Positions 1 through 10,414 of a DNA stretch of 46,221 bases are shown here, in pieces. Source of the stretch: Mitosporidium daphniae. Its lineage: Eukaryota; Microsporidia. The stretch is from assembly GCF_000760515.2 (NCBI RefSeq), contig NW_013546545.1, positions 1-46,221 on the forward strand, read 5' to 3'. Under the pieces are notes generated by a model, which did not search any database, was not told the DNA's origin, and saw nothing but the letters and a program-made list of their open reading frames with translations. Each line of letters starts with the position of its first letter. Position 1 is the stretch's first letter. Both the position numbers and the translations under genes were made by a program.

Positions 1-2
1 TT

Positions 3-161
3 ATGAAACTTTTATATCGATCTCAGATGCACCCTTCCCTCTTAGCAGTAGATAGAGCTGTGTTTGCTGTTTATTCTGGATCATCAAGAATCCAAAGAAA
101 TGGGTTGATATTGAAATGGCATGCATGCTTTGCACAAATGTTCAAGAAAAATAGGAATTAA
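3..161 (+). CDS. Possible 3' end of a truncated gene at the left edge
   Basis: An open frame runs from the window edge to a TAA at 159-161, giving about 52 residues ending in a basic tail (FKKNRN). It may be the last exon of a gene that begins outside the window, lying tail-to-tail with the POL5 gene. I do not recognise the protein. It is too short to exclude a chance frame. Confidence 0.22.
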   Translation: MKLLYRSQMHPSLLAVDRAVFAVYSGSSRIQRNGLILKWHACFAQMFKKNRN

Positions 162-624
162 ATGATCCTTAATAATATTCTATTGTATCGTTCTTTTCAG
201 AAAAATTCTGGGGTGCTTTTAATTCTCGAGAATTTGCAAGCGATTGTCACATATGATTTCTGGAATGAATTATTTATTCCAAATATAATCAACTTTTATA
301 TGATTTTTTGCACGGTTTGTATATATTTCCCAGATCTGAACAGCAGAAATTTATGGAGAAAAGCAAAAGCTCGATAAAAAAGTTACTGAAGCAGAGAAAT
401 TGACATTTAAGCTCATGAAAGTCAAGAATCTTGAAGTAATTTGGCATCAAACAGTCAATCCATGCACTACGCAGTTGGGCTTTAACATTTGACCATAAAT
501 CCGGGTTTTGTAAGTTATTAGCTGCAAATATCACGACAGCGCCAATATAACAATGATCCTTACCGTCACCTTTATGTTGAGATTCATTATTGAAAAATAA
601 TTTATTATTAAACTGTTTAAGCAA
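162..624. other. Stretch without a supported gene
   Basis: AT-rich sequence between the left-edge fragment and the stop codon of POL5. A minus-strand open frame (289-624) has a protein-like middle part but no ATG and no recognisable family. I could not build a convincing spliced gene here. It probably holds 3' flanking sequence of two convergent genes. Confidence 0.4.
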
Positions 625-3258
625 TTATTTAGCTTTAGGCTTCCATTTGGCAATTTGCGAAAGAATCCGTTTTTTAAATTCAACGATAGAGGTATCTTTA
701 GAAAATTTAGAAAGAGAACCAAGCCAAGCGTGTATTAGTGGAATGGTCTCCAGAAAGGTTGCAAAAACCTCACTTGAGCAATAATTTAACACAAACGACA
801 AAATCGAAAACACTCTGGAATAAAAAGCGAGTGATTTTTTAAGCAATTGCTTCTCATTAGAATTTTTACGTAGCAAAAAGGAAATGTTTTTCAACGATGC
901 ATCAAATATTTCCATCTGTTCGTCTGAAATCGACTCTAAAGGGATATCTGAGCACTCGGACCCCCCAAAAGAACTGTTGACAGGCAATACGGTTAGAAAA
1001 GGACTGTTACTAACGATGGATGGTGAGGATGAATTGTCAACAGGCACATTTTGGTCCGTATAGTCATCCGAGTTAAGGCCCTCCGAAACAGCATCATCAT
1101 AATTGTCGCTATCAAAATTTTCTCCATCACTATATTCGTCTTCAATTTCGTCTAGAGGGCTTGTCAAGGCTTGGACCAAAAGATCAACAGAACTAGCAGC
1201 AAAGTTTTCTTTCCAGCAGATAATTGTAACATATATCGGTCCTTCAAGGAGCGAAAATTCGATCGACAGCGAGGCCAGTACTATATCAACTAATTGGTCA
1301 ACCAATGGAATCCGTAATTGATCTATCTTTTTTGACTCGGAATTATTTAACAACGAAGCAAGGTCATTGATCATATCAAATAGCTGTTGATGGTCTCTGG
1401 ACGGGTAAAGAGCAACCGAAACATAATATAATAGCTTAAGACACGAGTTGAAAAGGCTGATTGAAAGCAATTTGGATGAAGTCAATGGGACGTGGATCTT
1501 CTTCAGTTTAATGGTAGATAAGGAATCAAACGACTTTAACAAGCAGGCATTCAAGGAATTTATCAAGCCAATGTTAATGAGAAGCTCCTTTTCAGAAGAA
1601 CAATATTCCAAGCTTTTATGAGACATTGAGCTTAGAAGAAAAACGGATGAAAGAAGCTGCTTAAATCGATTGAAACATTCATATTTTGCTTCAACTTCAA
1701 TTGAATTGTGAGAAAGGACTTTTAGGATACAATTCCAAAGCTCCATAATGAGACTGTGCAGTGAAGATTTTTCTAGAGACTTTTTGTTCTGTATGAGAAA
1801 CCCAAATATAAACTTGAGTTTGTGGTTGAGTTCATTAAGGATGATCTTTTCCGAATCTAAATCCAACAAAAGCCCGTTAATCAATTGTGACAAATCATCA
1901 GAGGAAGATGAAGTAATTAGAAGGTTGGTAAAAAGAGATTTCCATAGTTTAGAGGCAGCAGATGGTTGAATGGTCCAAAAGGTTCGATTTTGCTCCATTG
2001 CTAATGTAAAGGTCCTACAGGCATCCTTTGGCAGTTTTTCAGCCATCAAAAATATGCTGGCAAGAATTTCAGTGGCTACGGCTTTTAAAACAGACTCTTT
2101 AAACGAGATCGTTTCCCTAAATAACCGGTGCAGCAAATTGTGATGCTTTTGGGCTTTGCCTTTTAATCCCCAACAGATGGAAATCACTTCAGAAGCCCTT
2201 TCAGAAGAGAGGCGACAACAATCTTCCATAATGTGCAAAGTAATATGAAGCGCAGAAAAATTTTTACCATGACTTTTTGATAGAATAAAGTCTGAAAGAA
2301 TAATCTTTTCCCAAAAAGAGCGAAAAATATCAATTGACGTAGAAAGCAAAAAGCTAATTAGGTACTTAAATATTGGATGTATCTGCGGGGTATCCCTGTG
2401 AAACCCAATTGAACCATAAATAGCTTCATCCATACATGCTTGTATCAATACCGTTTGTGACGGAAAAGCTTGGTTTTTTTTAGAAAATATCGAGAACGAC
2501 GCGAGTATAACATAAAAATGATCAAGAGTTTTGATTTCCGTCGCGAAAAGAAGATCTGTAAATGAAGGTTCTTTAAGAAAATCAAACGGCACTTGAAGTA
2601 TGATGTCAACAAAAACATTAGCAAAGCCAAGGCTAAGGTATGACTTAGCAGGCATGCATTCATAAAGAATGTGGGATAACAATGCTTTTAACAGGGAAGG
2701 ATTACTAATTTCACTGAATAACTTTGCTCTAATGCAACTGACCAGCAAGCAAATTCTCCCAAGCAGCCAATCGTGTGAATTATTGGTCTCATGGGGTCCT
2801 AAGGGAGACACGCCAAGCTTAAAAAACATTGCGTACATAATAACACGAAGAGGAATATAATGCGGAATTTTTCGCAGGACAGCCGTAAGGCATGTAGCAA
2901 AAGAAGATCTGACCTGAGAATGATTAGAGGCCAATCCAGAAACAAGCCGAGACAGTCCGTATATTAAATCAGGACATGCCACTTCATCCCATGATTGATG
3001 TTTTTCAAGTGCATACTCGTGCAGCTTTGATGAGTCCAGAAGAGGGGTTGAAGACCATTCGTAGAATGTTTTATAAATGGGGGAATCTTCAAATGCACTA
3101 AGATCTTGGTACCCTTTTTGCTTTATAAAGTCAATCTGGTTGTTTATAAGCAATTCAACCAATTTCTTACACGCTTCCAACTGTTTCACCGGCTTAACAG
3201 CGCGAACATTAAGTGCATTAAATAATCCAGTAATCTTAAGTTCGCTATTTTGGACCAT
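625..3258 (-). CDS. POL5: Pol5 / MYBBP1A-type nucleolar protein
   Basis: An 877-residue protein read as one exon. The N-terminal region matches the Pol5/MYBBP1A (DNA polymerase phi) family: around residue 100 it has LIYGLSRLVSGLASNHSQVR, the family's 'YGLxRLxxGLxS' segment, followed by long helical-repeat-like sequence. A strongly acidic stretch (Asp/Glu/Ser-rich, about residues 700-735) is typical of the family. In yeast Pol5 binds rDNA and is needed for rRNA synthesis and large-subunit assembly; despite the name it is not a replicative polymerase. The family is usually around 1000 residues, so this copy is somewhat short. The ATG at 3258 sits just below an A/T-rich box. Repeat borders cannot be defined from sequence alone, and in-frame mini-introns cannot be excluded. 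Confidence 0.8.
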   Translation of the reverse strand: MVQNSELKITGLFNALNVRAVKPVKQLEACKKLVELLINNQIDFIKQKGYQDLSAFEDSPIYKTFYEWSSTPLLDSSKLHEYALEKHQSWDEVACPDLIYGLSRLVSGLASNHSQVRSSFATCLTAVLRKIPHYIPLRVIMYAMFFKLGVSPLGPHETNNSHDWLLGRICLLVSCIRAKLFSEISNPSLLKALLSHILYECMPAKSYLSLGFANVFVDIILQVPFDFLKEPSFTDLLFATEIKTLDHFYVILASFSIFSKKNQAFPSQTVLIQACMDEAIYGSIGFHRDTPQIHPIFKYLISFLLSTSIDIFRSFWEKIILSDFILSKSHGKNFSALHITLHIMEDCCRLSSERASEVISICWGLKGKAQKHHNLLHRLFRETISFKESVLKAVATEILASIFLMAEKLPKDACRTFTLAMEQNRTFWTIQPSAASKLWKSLFTNLLITSSSSDDLSQLINGLLLDLDSEKIILNELNHKLKFIFGFLIQNKKSLEKSSLHSLIMELWNCILKVLSHNSIEVEAKYECFNRFKQLLSSVFLLSSMSHKSLEYCSSEKELLINIGLINSLNACLLKSFDSLSTIKLKKIHVPLTSSKLLSISLFNSCLKLLYYVSVALYPSRDHQQLFDMINDLASLLNNSESKKIDQLRIPLVDQLVDIVLASLSIEFSLLEGPIYVTIICWKENFAASSVDLLVQALTSPLDEIEDEYSDGENFDSDNYDDAVSEGLNSDDYTDQNVPVDNSSSPSIVSNSPFLTVLPVNSSFGGSECSDIPLESISDEQMEIFDASLKNISFLLRKNSNEKQLLKKSLAFYSRVFSILSFVLNYCSSEVFATFLETIPLIHAWLGSLSKFSKDTSIVEFKKRILSQIAKWKPKAK

Positions 3259-3289
3259 TGCAAAAATTAAAAGTTTGTAAATTAAAATT

Positions 3290-3495
3290 TTATTCTAATT
3301 TTGAAGATTGAAGCAAATCACCCAAGTCCCTGTCCTTGTCTATGGCTAATGTATGTGGTCTTTCCTACCTTCCGGCTCATAAATAATGTTTCCGCTTTTA
3401 TCATAATATGTGGTTTCCGGATCTAAGCCTGAAGTTATAATTTGTGCTCGTGAATATTTGAGTTTCTGTGGCGCGTGCTCCTTGTTGCCGTCCAT
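3290..3495 (-). CDS. Small spliced hypothetical protein, 60 aa
   Basis: Exons 3495-3369 and 3345-3290 are joined across a 23-nt intron (3346-3368; begins GTAGGAAAG, ends CATTAG). The product is 60 residues, starts MDGNKEHAPQKLKY and ends LLQSSKLE. It is hydrophilic, with a Tyr-rich centre (DPETTYYDKSGNIIYEPE) and no membrane segment. Without splicing the frame stops soon after the intron donor. The intron has the same size and borders as others in this window, the ATG-to-stop span fills the gap between POL5 and the ligase gene exactly, and both neighbours are on the same strand. I do not recognise the family. Confidence 0.55.
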
Positions 3496-3535
3496 TGCAG
3501 ATGTTTGTACAAAAAAGCCAAAATGCTCTATTTAT

Positions 3536-4660
3536 TTAAATTTTTGACGAATTTTTGCCCATCTCCCTTGCCATCAACTCCCCAATGATTGCAGGAGATT
3601 TGGCAACAATAACACCCACCGATTCCAAAGCGGCAATTTTTTCTACAGCACCACCTTTCCCGCCAGAGATTATGGCCCCGGCATGCCCTAAAAAAAGCAA
3701 CCATCTGATACCCATGCGTCTACCTGGGGGCGCTGTTTGTCCCGCAATAAAAGATACGATAGGTTTTGCATTTGGTCGAGAAAAGTTGAACTTTTTTAAA
3801 TATTCAGCTGCTTCTTCCTCGGCTGATCCTCCGATTTCACCAATCAGGACAATTCCTACTCTTAAGCATGAGAATTCAAACCTTTAGTTTCTGGGTCATC
3901 CAGAAATAGCTTTAAACAATCAACAAAGGACGTTCCATTGAAAGGGTCTCCGCCAATTCCAATGCATAAAGATTGTCCCAGGCCAACCTGAGTTGTTTGG
4001 GCGACAGCTTCATAGGTTAAGGTGCCGGATCTGGAAACAATGCCTAATTTTGATTGAAAGGATTCACACTTACCTACAGAGCCTTTTTTATGAATAAACC
4101 CTGGCATAATGCCGATTTTGCACTCTCCTGGCTTAATGACTCCCGGACAATTCGGACCAAGAAGCCTTGAGGCCCCTTGTTCTCGCAAGATTTTCCAGAT
4201 CCTAACCATGTCTTGCTGGGGAATTCCTTCAGTGATTGCAACAATTAAAGGTATTTCTGCCTCAATGGCCTCAACAATGGCGGACATAGCACCGGAGGGA
4301 GGCACATATATTACTGTGGCGTCTGGATTTAGGTATTTTTTAGCCTCCAAAACGGTGCCATACACAGGAAGTCCAAGATGAATAGTTCCAGCTTTTGATG
4401 GTGAAACACCGCCGACAAGCTTAGTACCGTACGAAAGAGATTGTTCCGAATGGAAGGTGCCCTAAACGTATATTGGCCAAATCTACCTGTTTGCCCGTAA
4501 AGCCTTGGCAAATAACCCTAGTTGAGGAATTTATTGCAAGGTTCGAAACGGTCTTTTCATAAATTACCTTGCGGCTACATGCATTCAGATTTGTAACTGA
4601 AGAACTTGCGGGGACACCTGCATAGAATGCTCTCGAAATAGACTTTAAATAGATGGACAT
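3536..4660 (-). CDS. SUCLG1: Succinyl-CoA ligase alpha subunit, mitochondrial
   Basis: Five exons with introns 4462-4486 (25 nt), 4044-4073 (30), 3856-3881 (26) and 3688-3711 (24) give a 339-residue protein, the usual length. It forms the CoA-binding, phosphohistidine subunit of the TCA-cycle enzyme that interconverts succinyl-CoA and succinate with ADP or GDP. Seen in order: a Ser/Arg-rich N-terminus resembling a mitochondrial presequence; [13 protein letters not shown] (CoA domain); [39 protein letters not shown]; and GRRMGHAGAII with the phosphorylated His. Introns 2 and 4 are multiples of three without stops, so an unspliced reading would insert 10 and 8 foreign residues; the homology shows they are removed. 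Confidence 0.95.
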
Positions 4661-5013
4661 TAGGGAAAAATAAAATTGAGCTGGATAATTTATTAATCAA
4701 TAAAAAAGGTTCACCATCTACTTTGGTGCATGTGTTACGCAAAATACGGTGTATTAAAAAGGTATCTAAAGGATTAGCATATCATGTTTGCGAAATATAC
4801 GCGTATATGAAAATATGCGCCAAATTGACGCTAGTAGACAACTTCAAAAGACGGCCCAATTTGGCTTTATTAGGCAACTTGAAAAGATGGCCCAAATTGT
4901 TGACTTTAAATTGCATATTCATACTAACCCTAGTTCCTTGCTATTCGCACGAAGGCATTTAACAGGAACTTTCTTTTAATTTCGTTCATACATTTCATCC
5001 ATTACTTTTAAGC
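4661..5013. promoter_or_regulatory. Divergent intergenic region upstream of eEF2
   Basis: 353 bp between the starts of the ligase gene (-) and eEF2 (+), long for this genome. It holds a two-copy imperfect direct repeat (listed separately) and the motif CTAACCCTAG at about 4923, similar to the RCCCTA elements used by many fungi upstream of ribosomal-protein genes. A pyrimidine-rich, AT-rich stretch precedes the eEF2 ATG. The regulatory role is inferred. Confidence 0.4.
4835..4899. repeat. Imperfect direct repe at, 2 x 29 bp, period 36
   Basis: Copy A (4835-4863) and copy B (4871-4899) share the core CAACTTsAAAAGAyGGCCCAA with a few substitutions. They lie about 115-180 bp upstream of the eEF2 start codon. 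They could be two binding sites for an activator of this highly expressed gene, or just a small duplication. Confidence 0.6.
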
Positions 5014-7607
5014 ATGGTAGGTTATCATCTTTGCATTTGTTTTCACTTTGCTCCCTCTTTATAACAAATTCTTATGGATTTTAGGTTAATTTCACAATCG
5101 ATCAAATTCGTGCCCTAATGGACAAGAGGACAAACATCAGAAACATGTCCGTCATTGCCCATGTTGATCATGGAAAGTCCACCCTTACCGATTCTCTTCT
5201 CATGAAAGCTGGAATCATTTCCTTACAGAAAGCTGGAGACGCCCGTGCCACTGATACTCGTGCCGATGAACAGGAACGTGGTATTACCATTAAAAGCACA
5301 GCTATCTCTTTGTATTTTGAGCTTTCCGAAGCTTTCATGTCCGATGTAAAGCAAGTTACTGACGGCAGAGATTTCTTAATCAACCTTATCGATTCTCCAG
5401 GGCACGTAGATTTCTCTTCTGAAGTTACGGCTGCTCTTCGTGTAACCGACGGTGCCTTGGTGGTTGTAGATACCGTTGAAGGTGTGTGTGTGCAGACTGA
5501 AACCGTTTTAAGACAAGCTCTTACTGAACGTATCAAACCAGTACTCATCATTAACAAGGTCGATCGCGCACTCTTGGAGCTCCAGCTGCCACCAGAAGAA
5601 CTTTACCAAACATTCCTCCGTGTTATTGAAAGTGTCAATGTCATTGTTTCCACCTACAATGATGCTGCTCTTGGAGACTGTCAGTTGTACCCGGACAAAG
5701 GAAACATCGCTTTTGGATCTGGTCTCCACGGATGGGCATTTACTCTTCTTCAATTCGCAGAGCTCTATTCTAAAAAGTTTGGTGTCGATAAGGAGAAAAT
5801 GATGGAACGTCTTTGGGGTGACAATTATTATAACCCAAAGACCCGTAAATGGACCAAAAATGGCGTCGATGAAGATGGCAAGCCCCTACAACGTGGATTT
5901 TGTATGTTCGTTTTGGAACCCATCTACAAGATCTTCGAAAGCGTAAAAAACGGCAGCAAAGAAGCCATTGTTGACATGATGGCTAAGCTTAACGCTACTC
6001 TGACTCCTGATGAATCGGAAATGCAAGGAAAGGAGCTTTTAAAGACGGTTATGAGAAAATGCTTCCCCGCTGCTGACGCTCTTCTTGGAATGATGATCAT
6101 CCATTTGCCCTCGCCTCTTACTGCCCAAAAGTATCGTTCTGAGATTTTGTATGAGGGACCGCAAGATGATGAGTGTGCAAAGGCTATTGCCAACTGCGAT
6201 CCAAATGGTCCCCTGATGTTGTACGTCTCCAAAATGGTTCCCACTTCTGACAAGGGAAGGTTTTTCGCTTTTGGTCGCGTGTTTTCTGGAAAAGTTGCTT
6301 CTGGCATGAAGGTTCGCATTCAAGGCCCAAATTACGAGCCCGGTAAAAAAGATGATCTGTTCTTAAAGAGTATTCAGCGCACCGTCCTCATGATGGCCTC
6401 CAAAGTCGAGCCAATCGAGGACTGTCCCGCCGGAAACATTGTCGGTCTTGTTGGTATTGACCAATATCTTCTTAAATCTGGAACGATCACCACGTCCGAG
6501 ACTGCCTACAACCTCAAGGTCATGAAGTTTTCTGTCTCCCCCGTTGTTCAAGTTGCCGTTGATGTGAAGAATACAAATGATTTGCCAAAACTTGTTGAGG
6601 GTCTTAAGCGCCTTTCCAAGTCTGATCCGTGTGTGCAATGCATAACAAATGAATCTGGAGAACACATTGTCGCCGGCGCAGGAGAACTACATCTTGAGAT
6701 TTGCTTAAAGGATTTGGAAGAGGATCATGCCTGTGTCGCGATAAAGGTTTCTCCCCCTGTTGTTTCTTATCGTGAAACCGTTACTGCCCTCTCGGCTGTT
6801 GCTCTTTCAAAGTCTCCCAATGCACACAACAGAATCTATCTAACTGCTGAACCAATCGACAATGAGCTTTGCATAGACATCGATGCCAAGAGAGTTACCT
6901 CAAAAGACGATTTTAAGATTCGCGCTCGCTACCTTTCTGAAACTTATAATTGGCAAGTTGAGGATGCCCGTAAAATTTGGTCCTTCGGTCCTGAAGCAGT
7001 TGGCCCAAATGTATTGGTTGACATGACAAAAGGTGTTCAATACCTCAATGAAATCAAGGATTCATGTACTTCTGCCTTCCAGGGAGCCACAAAGGAAGGT
7101 GTTTTGTGTGAAGAGAATCTCAGAGGCTGTCGCTTCAATTTGATTGATGTCACTATGCATGCTGATTCCATTCATCGCGGAGCAGGACAGATTGTCCCCA
7201 CTATGCGTCGCGCAATTTATGCTGCTTCTTTGATGGGAAAGCCTGCTATCATGGAGCCTGTTTATCTTGTTGAAATCCAATGTCCCCAGACTGCCATGGG
7301 TGGTATTTATGGCGTCCTCAATCGTCGCCGTGGACACGTATTTTTTGAGGAACAGCGCCCTGGAACTCCCCTCTTCTCCATTAAAGCATTTATGCCGGTT
7401 AACGAATCCTTTGGATTTACTGCAGATCTTCGTTCTCACACTGCCGGCCAAGCTTTTCCCCAGTGTGTGTTTGATCACTGGCAGCAATTTCCTGGAAGTC
7501 CCTTGGAGGCCAACTCGAAGATTTCGGTCATTGTCAAGGAGATCCGTCGTCGAAAGGGACTTTCTGAAGATATCCCGGCCTTGGATCGCTATTTGGACAA
7601 GTTGTAA
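5014..7607 (+). CDS. EFT/eEF2: Translation elongation factor 2
   Basis: The true start is ATG at 5014-5016, followed at once by a 68-nt intron (5017-5084, GTAGGT...TTTTAG). Splicing yields [20 protein letters not shown], the conserved eEF2 N-terminus; starting at the in-frame ATG at 5118 would lose 11 residues. The product is 841 residues, full length. It is the GTPase that translocates peptidyl-tRNA on the ribosome. Visible motifs are AHVDHGKST (P-loop), switch II DSPGHVD near residue 105, NKVD near 158, and [11 protein letters not shown], whose His at about 698 is the site expected to become diphthamide. The coding region is GC-richer than its flanks, as expected of a highly expressed gene. 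Confidence 0.97.
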
Positions 7608-7646
7608 TTTTCTTGATTCTTTACATAAAATTTACGATGCTTTATT

Positions 7647-8219
7647 TTATTTCCTTCCTAGAATAGTTCCCATTAATGAGATTACTGTTGAATATGCAAT
7701 GCCAAAACCATAGATAACGTGCAAAAAAAACTTGAGTATGGTTTGAAGGAATAGCAGGGCAATGGTCCCCAAACAAAGCAATATTATGGTTTTGTGATTT
7801 CTATAAAATCGAATCGAGTAAAGAGTCTTCTCAATCAGATTGAAAAATCTTGATTGCTGTATAGCTCCATTTTTAATATAAAAGAGATAGCCTGCAAAAA
7901 GAGCTGCTGGGACGAAATGAAGCAGCGGTATGCTTGAAGAAGGTGCTGGGGTAAGAATTGAGGTTGAATTGATAACGGGATTCTTTTCTGTATAAGCTGG
8001 AGAGCAATTTTGCGACTGTGTTAGGTCCTTTATTTTCAGTATGTTGTTATTACTATTACGATCCCGATTGTGACCTTTCCAACTATTCTGTAGAAAGATA
8101 TAACGAAGTTCCTTGTTTTGCAGTCGAGGTGGTTTTGTAAATAAAGCAATTAAAATCAATGACAATATAAAAAGCAAGGCAAGAATAAGCAACCGAGCTA
8201 TAATACCATTTCTGGGCAT
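7647..8219 (-). CDS. Multi-pass membrane protein, unknown
   Basis: About 190 residues starting MPRNGIIARLLIL; the frame stays open 39 bp further upstream but has no ATG there. The N-terminus is a signal-anchor-like hydrophobic helix (residues about 5-28). A polar, Asn/Ser-rich middle follows, then a second hydrophobic segment (LLHFVPAALFAGYLFYI) and a long C-terminal hydrophobic region from HKTIILLCLG to the end. Three or four membrane helices are likely. No family was recognised. It is convergent with eEF2, its stop lying 39 bp from the eEF2 stop. Confidence 0.6.
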   Translation of the reverse strand: MPRNGIIARLLILALLFILSLILIALFTKPPRLQNKELRYIFLQNSWKGHNRDRNSNNNILKIKDLTQSQNCSPAYTEKNPVINSTSILTPAPSSSIPLLHFVPAALFAGYLFYIKNGAIQQSRFFNLIEKTLYSIRFYRNHKTIILLCLGTIALLFLQTILKFFLHVIYGFGIAYSTVISLMGTILGRK

Positions 8220-8323
8220 TATCTGGGAAAAATACGTTGTTTCTTCATCATAAACCAATGAGCATTAGAAACCGGTAAATTAGAATCCGCTAAATTTTAA
8301 TTTTAACTTTTATTTTTTAATCG

Positions 8324-8951
8324 TTAATCGTAGTCCGTTTCATCAAAGGCAATTTCTGTGGAGGTCGTGGGTAGATGATCCAAGACTTCTTGACGGGTGG
8401 AAATAGAGTCTATGTTAATTTTTGAGCAAGGATCATTGCTCTGACTGGTGGCATTTACTTTTCTTGGTCTGCCCCGCTTCCCTTGAGTAGCAATACCGTC
8501 GACTTTGGGTCCTCCAACATGTGTCTTGCTGATATTTTCGATTGGTTTTTTTTTGGGAGTCTTTTCTTGGGTTGGTGGTGGTGGTGGTGCGTCAGCAGCT
8601 CCTTCTTCTGAGAAGGGACCCCCTTGGATTTTCTCGACCAAATGAACCAAGAACTCGTACATTTCTGTTGATGAAATTATTTCTTTCCTATAGATTAATA
8701 AATCATGTCAGCACATGTGTCGAGGATAAATTCTTTTGTGATTATTGGTGGATGCAAGATTGCAGGCATTCTCAATAAGGTCGGTCAGAAATCTCTCCAA
8801 TGCTTTAGCTATAAGGAAGGGTAAAAAGCACAGACATACCGACGAGAAAGGGTGTATCCACCGAGATTTTTCCAATCTCGTCATCCAGTTGCATAATTTT
8901 TTTAATTCGTGACACGGGTAAAGTAGTCAGATACTTTTTCTTTCTGGACAT
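8324..8951 (-). CDS. BUR6/DRAP1: NC2-alpha / Dr1-associated corepressor, histone-fold protein
   Basis: Three exons with introns 8809-8839 (31 nt) and 8688-8714 (27 nt); 189 residues. The spliced N-terminal 90 residues form a histone fold of the NC2-alpha/NF-YC class: LPVSRIKKIMQLDDEIGKIS, then TPFLVAKALERFLTDLIENA, then HMKEIISSTEMYEFLVHLVE. The final FLxxLV element is as in DRAP1. NC2 binds TBP on promoter DNA with NC2-beta and restrains or redirects Pol II initiation. The C-terminal half is low complexity with a Pro run and the sequence GKRGRPRK, an AT-hook core. Dpb3/POLE4-type proteins share the fold and are the main alternative. Confidence 0.85.
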
Positions 8952-9298
8952 TATTGGCTGAAAATATTTTCCAAACTTGAACTGATGTAAATAATATTTA
9001 TTTATTTATTACAATGGGTACATTTTACCTGCAACTGCGGTGAAAAGTGTTTAATTGTGCCTTGTGCCACTTCCAAGCCAAGCAAGTAACGCCATATTCA
9101 GTGCTGTAACGGAAGGTCAGGTGTAAATGTAAAATTTCACTGTGGTTCAGCCTCAACGTTTATTGACGTGTTTCGCGAGTCGTTTGTGATCACGTTTCGG
9201 CTAGCATTTAAGTACCCCGAAATTCGTTTAACTCGCATGTATATTTTTTAGGACCGATTTTAGGATAGCCTGAAATACCAGCGAGGGCAGGCCATAAG
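8952..9298. other. Intergenic, 347 bp, no supported gene
   Basis: It lies between the NC2-alpha start and the PEX13 stop, both on the minus strand. An A/T-rich box (about 8985-9012) lies upstream of NC2-alpha. A plus-strand ATG at 9014 is followed in another frame by a short Cys-rich stretch (TCNCGEKC), but no exon combination gives a sensible protein. No tRNA or snRNA signature was seen. Confidence 0.4.
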
Positions 9299-10262
9299 CT
9301 AAGCAGATGCTTGTGTATCGATTATAGAGATATAATTTGACGGGAACAACCCAAATTTCCCGTTTCGTGTTCTACCATAAAGCCATGTTGGGTGGACAGA
9401 TAGCAATTGAGTGTCCAAATGCTGTTTAACACCATCAGAGTCTAAAATGGTGTGTGATTTAGGCACCTGGGTGATGGCAATCAGCTGGCCCTCTTCTAAT
9501 GAGGGAAAGTCACCATCTCTATTGGACGAAAATCCATGGATGACCTTTGCAAAAATTGGCGGCGATAATTTGACGAGTTCAGCAGCAGCTTCCAAAGCAT
9601 CAGGATCCCCGTCTAATTCATTAGAAAGGCTCTCTTCGGCAGCACCAAACAGAGACGCTTTCTTTCGCTTAAGAATGATGCCACATACTACCAAAAATAG
9701 GAAAATAACCCCAAGTGCACCCCCATTTCCGAGAACATTTGTGTGCACACTATTTATGGTCCTAGAATCCCAGATCTTTTCAAGAGAAGTGTAGAGGGAA
9801 GAGGAGGAGGAGGATGCTCTTTTTGCTCGAAGAAAATTAAGCCACCATTTTAAAAGACCAATTACAAAGCCTCTACACTTGGAAAGCACTTCATAGAGGC
9901 GATTCCAAAGAGACACAGCCATGGAGAGCGAGGTAGTCCACGTGTAGTACGTTCCATCAATCATTTGAGTCCAACTATAGAGCATTTGAATGACGTTTTC
10001 AAGGGCCATAGAAACATTTCGAGCGCTCTCTAATGGTCCTCGAATAACACCACTGGCATATGGTGCAGCATAGTATGCACCAAAGTTGGGTGCAACATTA
10101 GAGTCCCACATGCCTAGCTATGGAAGGTTCCATATACAAACCTTGATATTGAGGACGCTGTGGATGCCAAGCCACGTATGGGGTACTAAGGATTTCATGG
10201 GAGGATGGCAAAATGCCTGGTCGTCGAGGAAGAATCGGGATCTCCGTATCACCAGCAGTCAT
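9299..10262 (-). CDS. PEX13: Peroxin 13, peroxisomal import docking protein
   Basis: Two exons (10262-10142, 10113-9299) with a 28-nt intron (10114-10141, GTTTGTATAT...GCTAG) encode 311 residues. The N-terminus is Pro/Tyr-rich (ILPRRPG, YGG-like FGAYYAAPYASG), the middle carries hydrophobic segments (GGALGVIFLFLVVCGIIL near residue 170-190), and the C-terminus is an SH3 domain: EEGQLIAI, TWLYGRTRNGKFG, LFPSNYISII. This order is diagnostic of Pex13, which docks the PTS1/PTS2 receptors Pex5 and Pex7 at the peroxisome membrane with Pex14. The SH3 lacks a clear ALYDY motif. Its presence implies peroxisomes, which classical Microsporidia have lost. Confidence 0.9.
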
Positions 10263-10414
10263 GCAACGATATCCAAAGTTAAAATTTAAATCTTCCCTGT
10301 AAATTTGTAAAGTGCCGAGGCAAATGTTTAAATTGTTAATAAAATCATACCGGGCACAAAATTAATCAATCAATTTGCAATTGGTGATTTGATCATTTTT
10401 GATTTACTAAGCAA

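Noticed and set aside
3555-3887. Plus-strand open frame opposite the ligase gene
   Set aside because: It is antisense to the conserved C-terminal exons of succinyl-CoA ligase alpha and matches no family.
9014-9075. Metallothionein-like Cys cluster (TCNCGEKC)
   Set aside because: It is out of frame with the only ATG, and no splice combination yields a continuous small Cys-rich protein.
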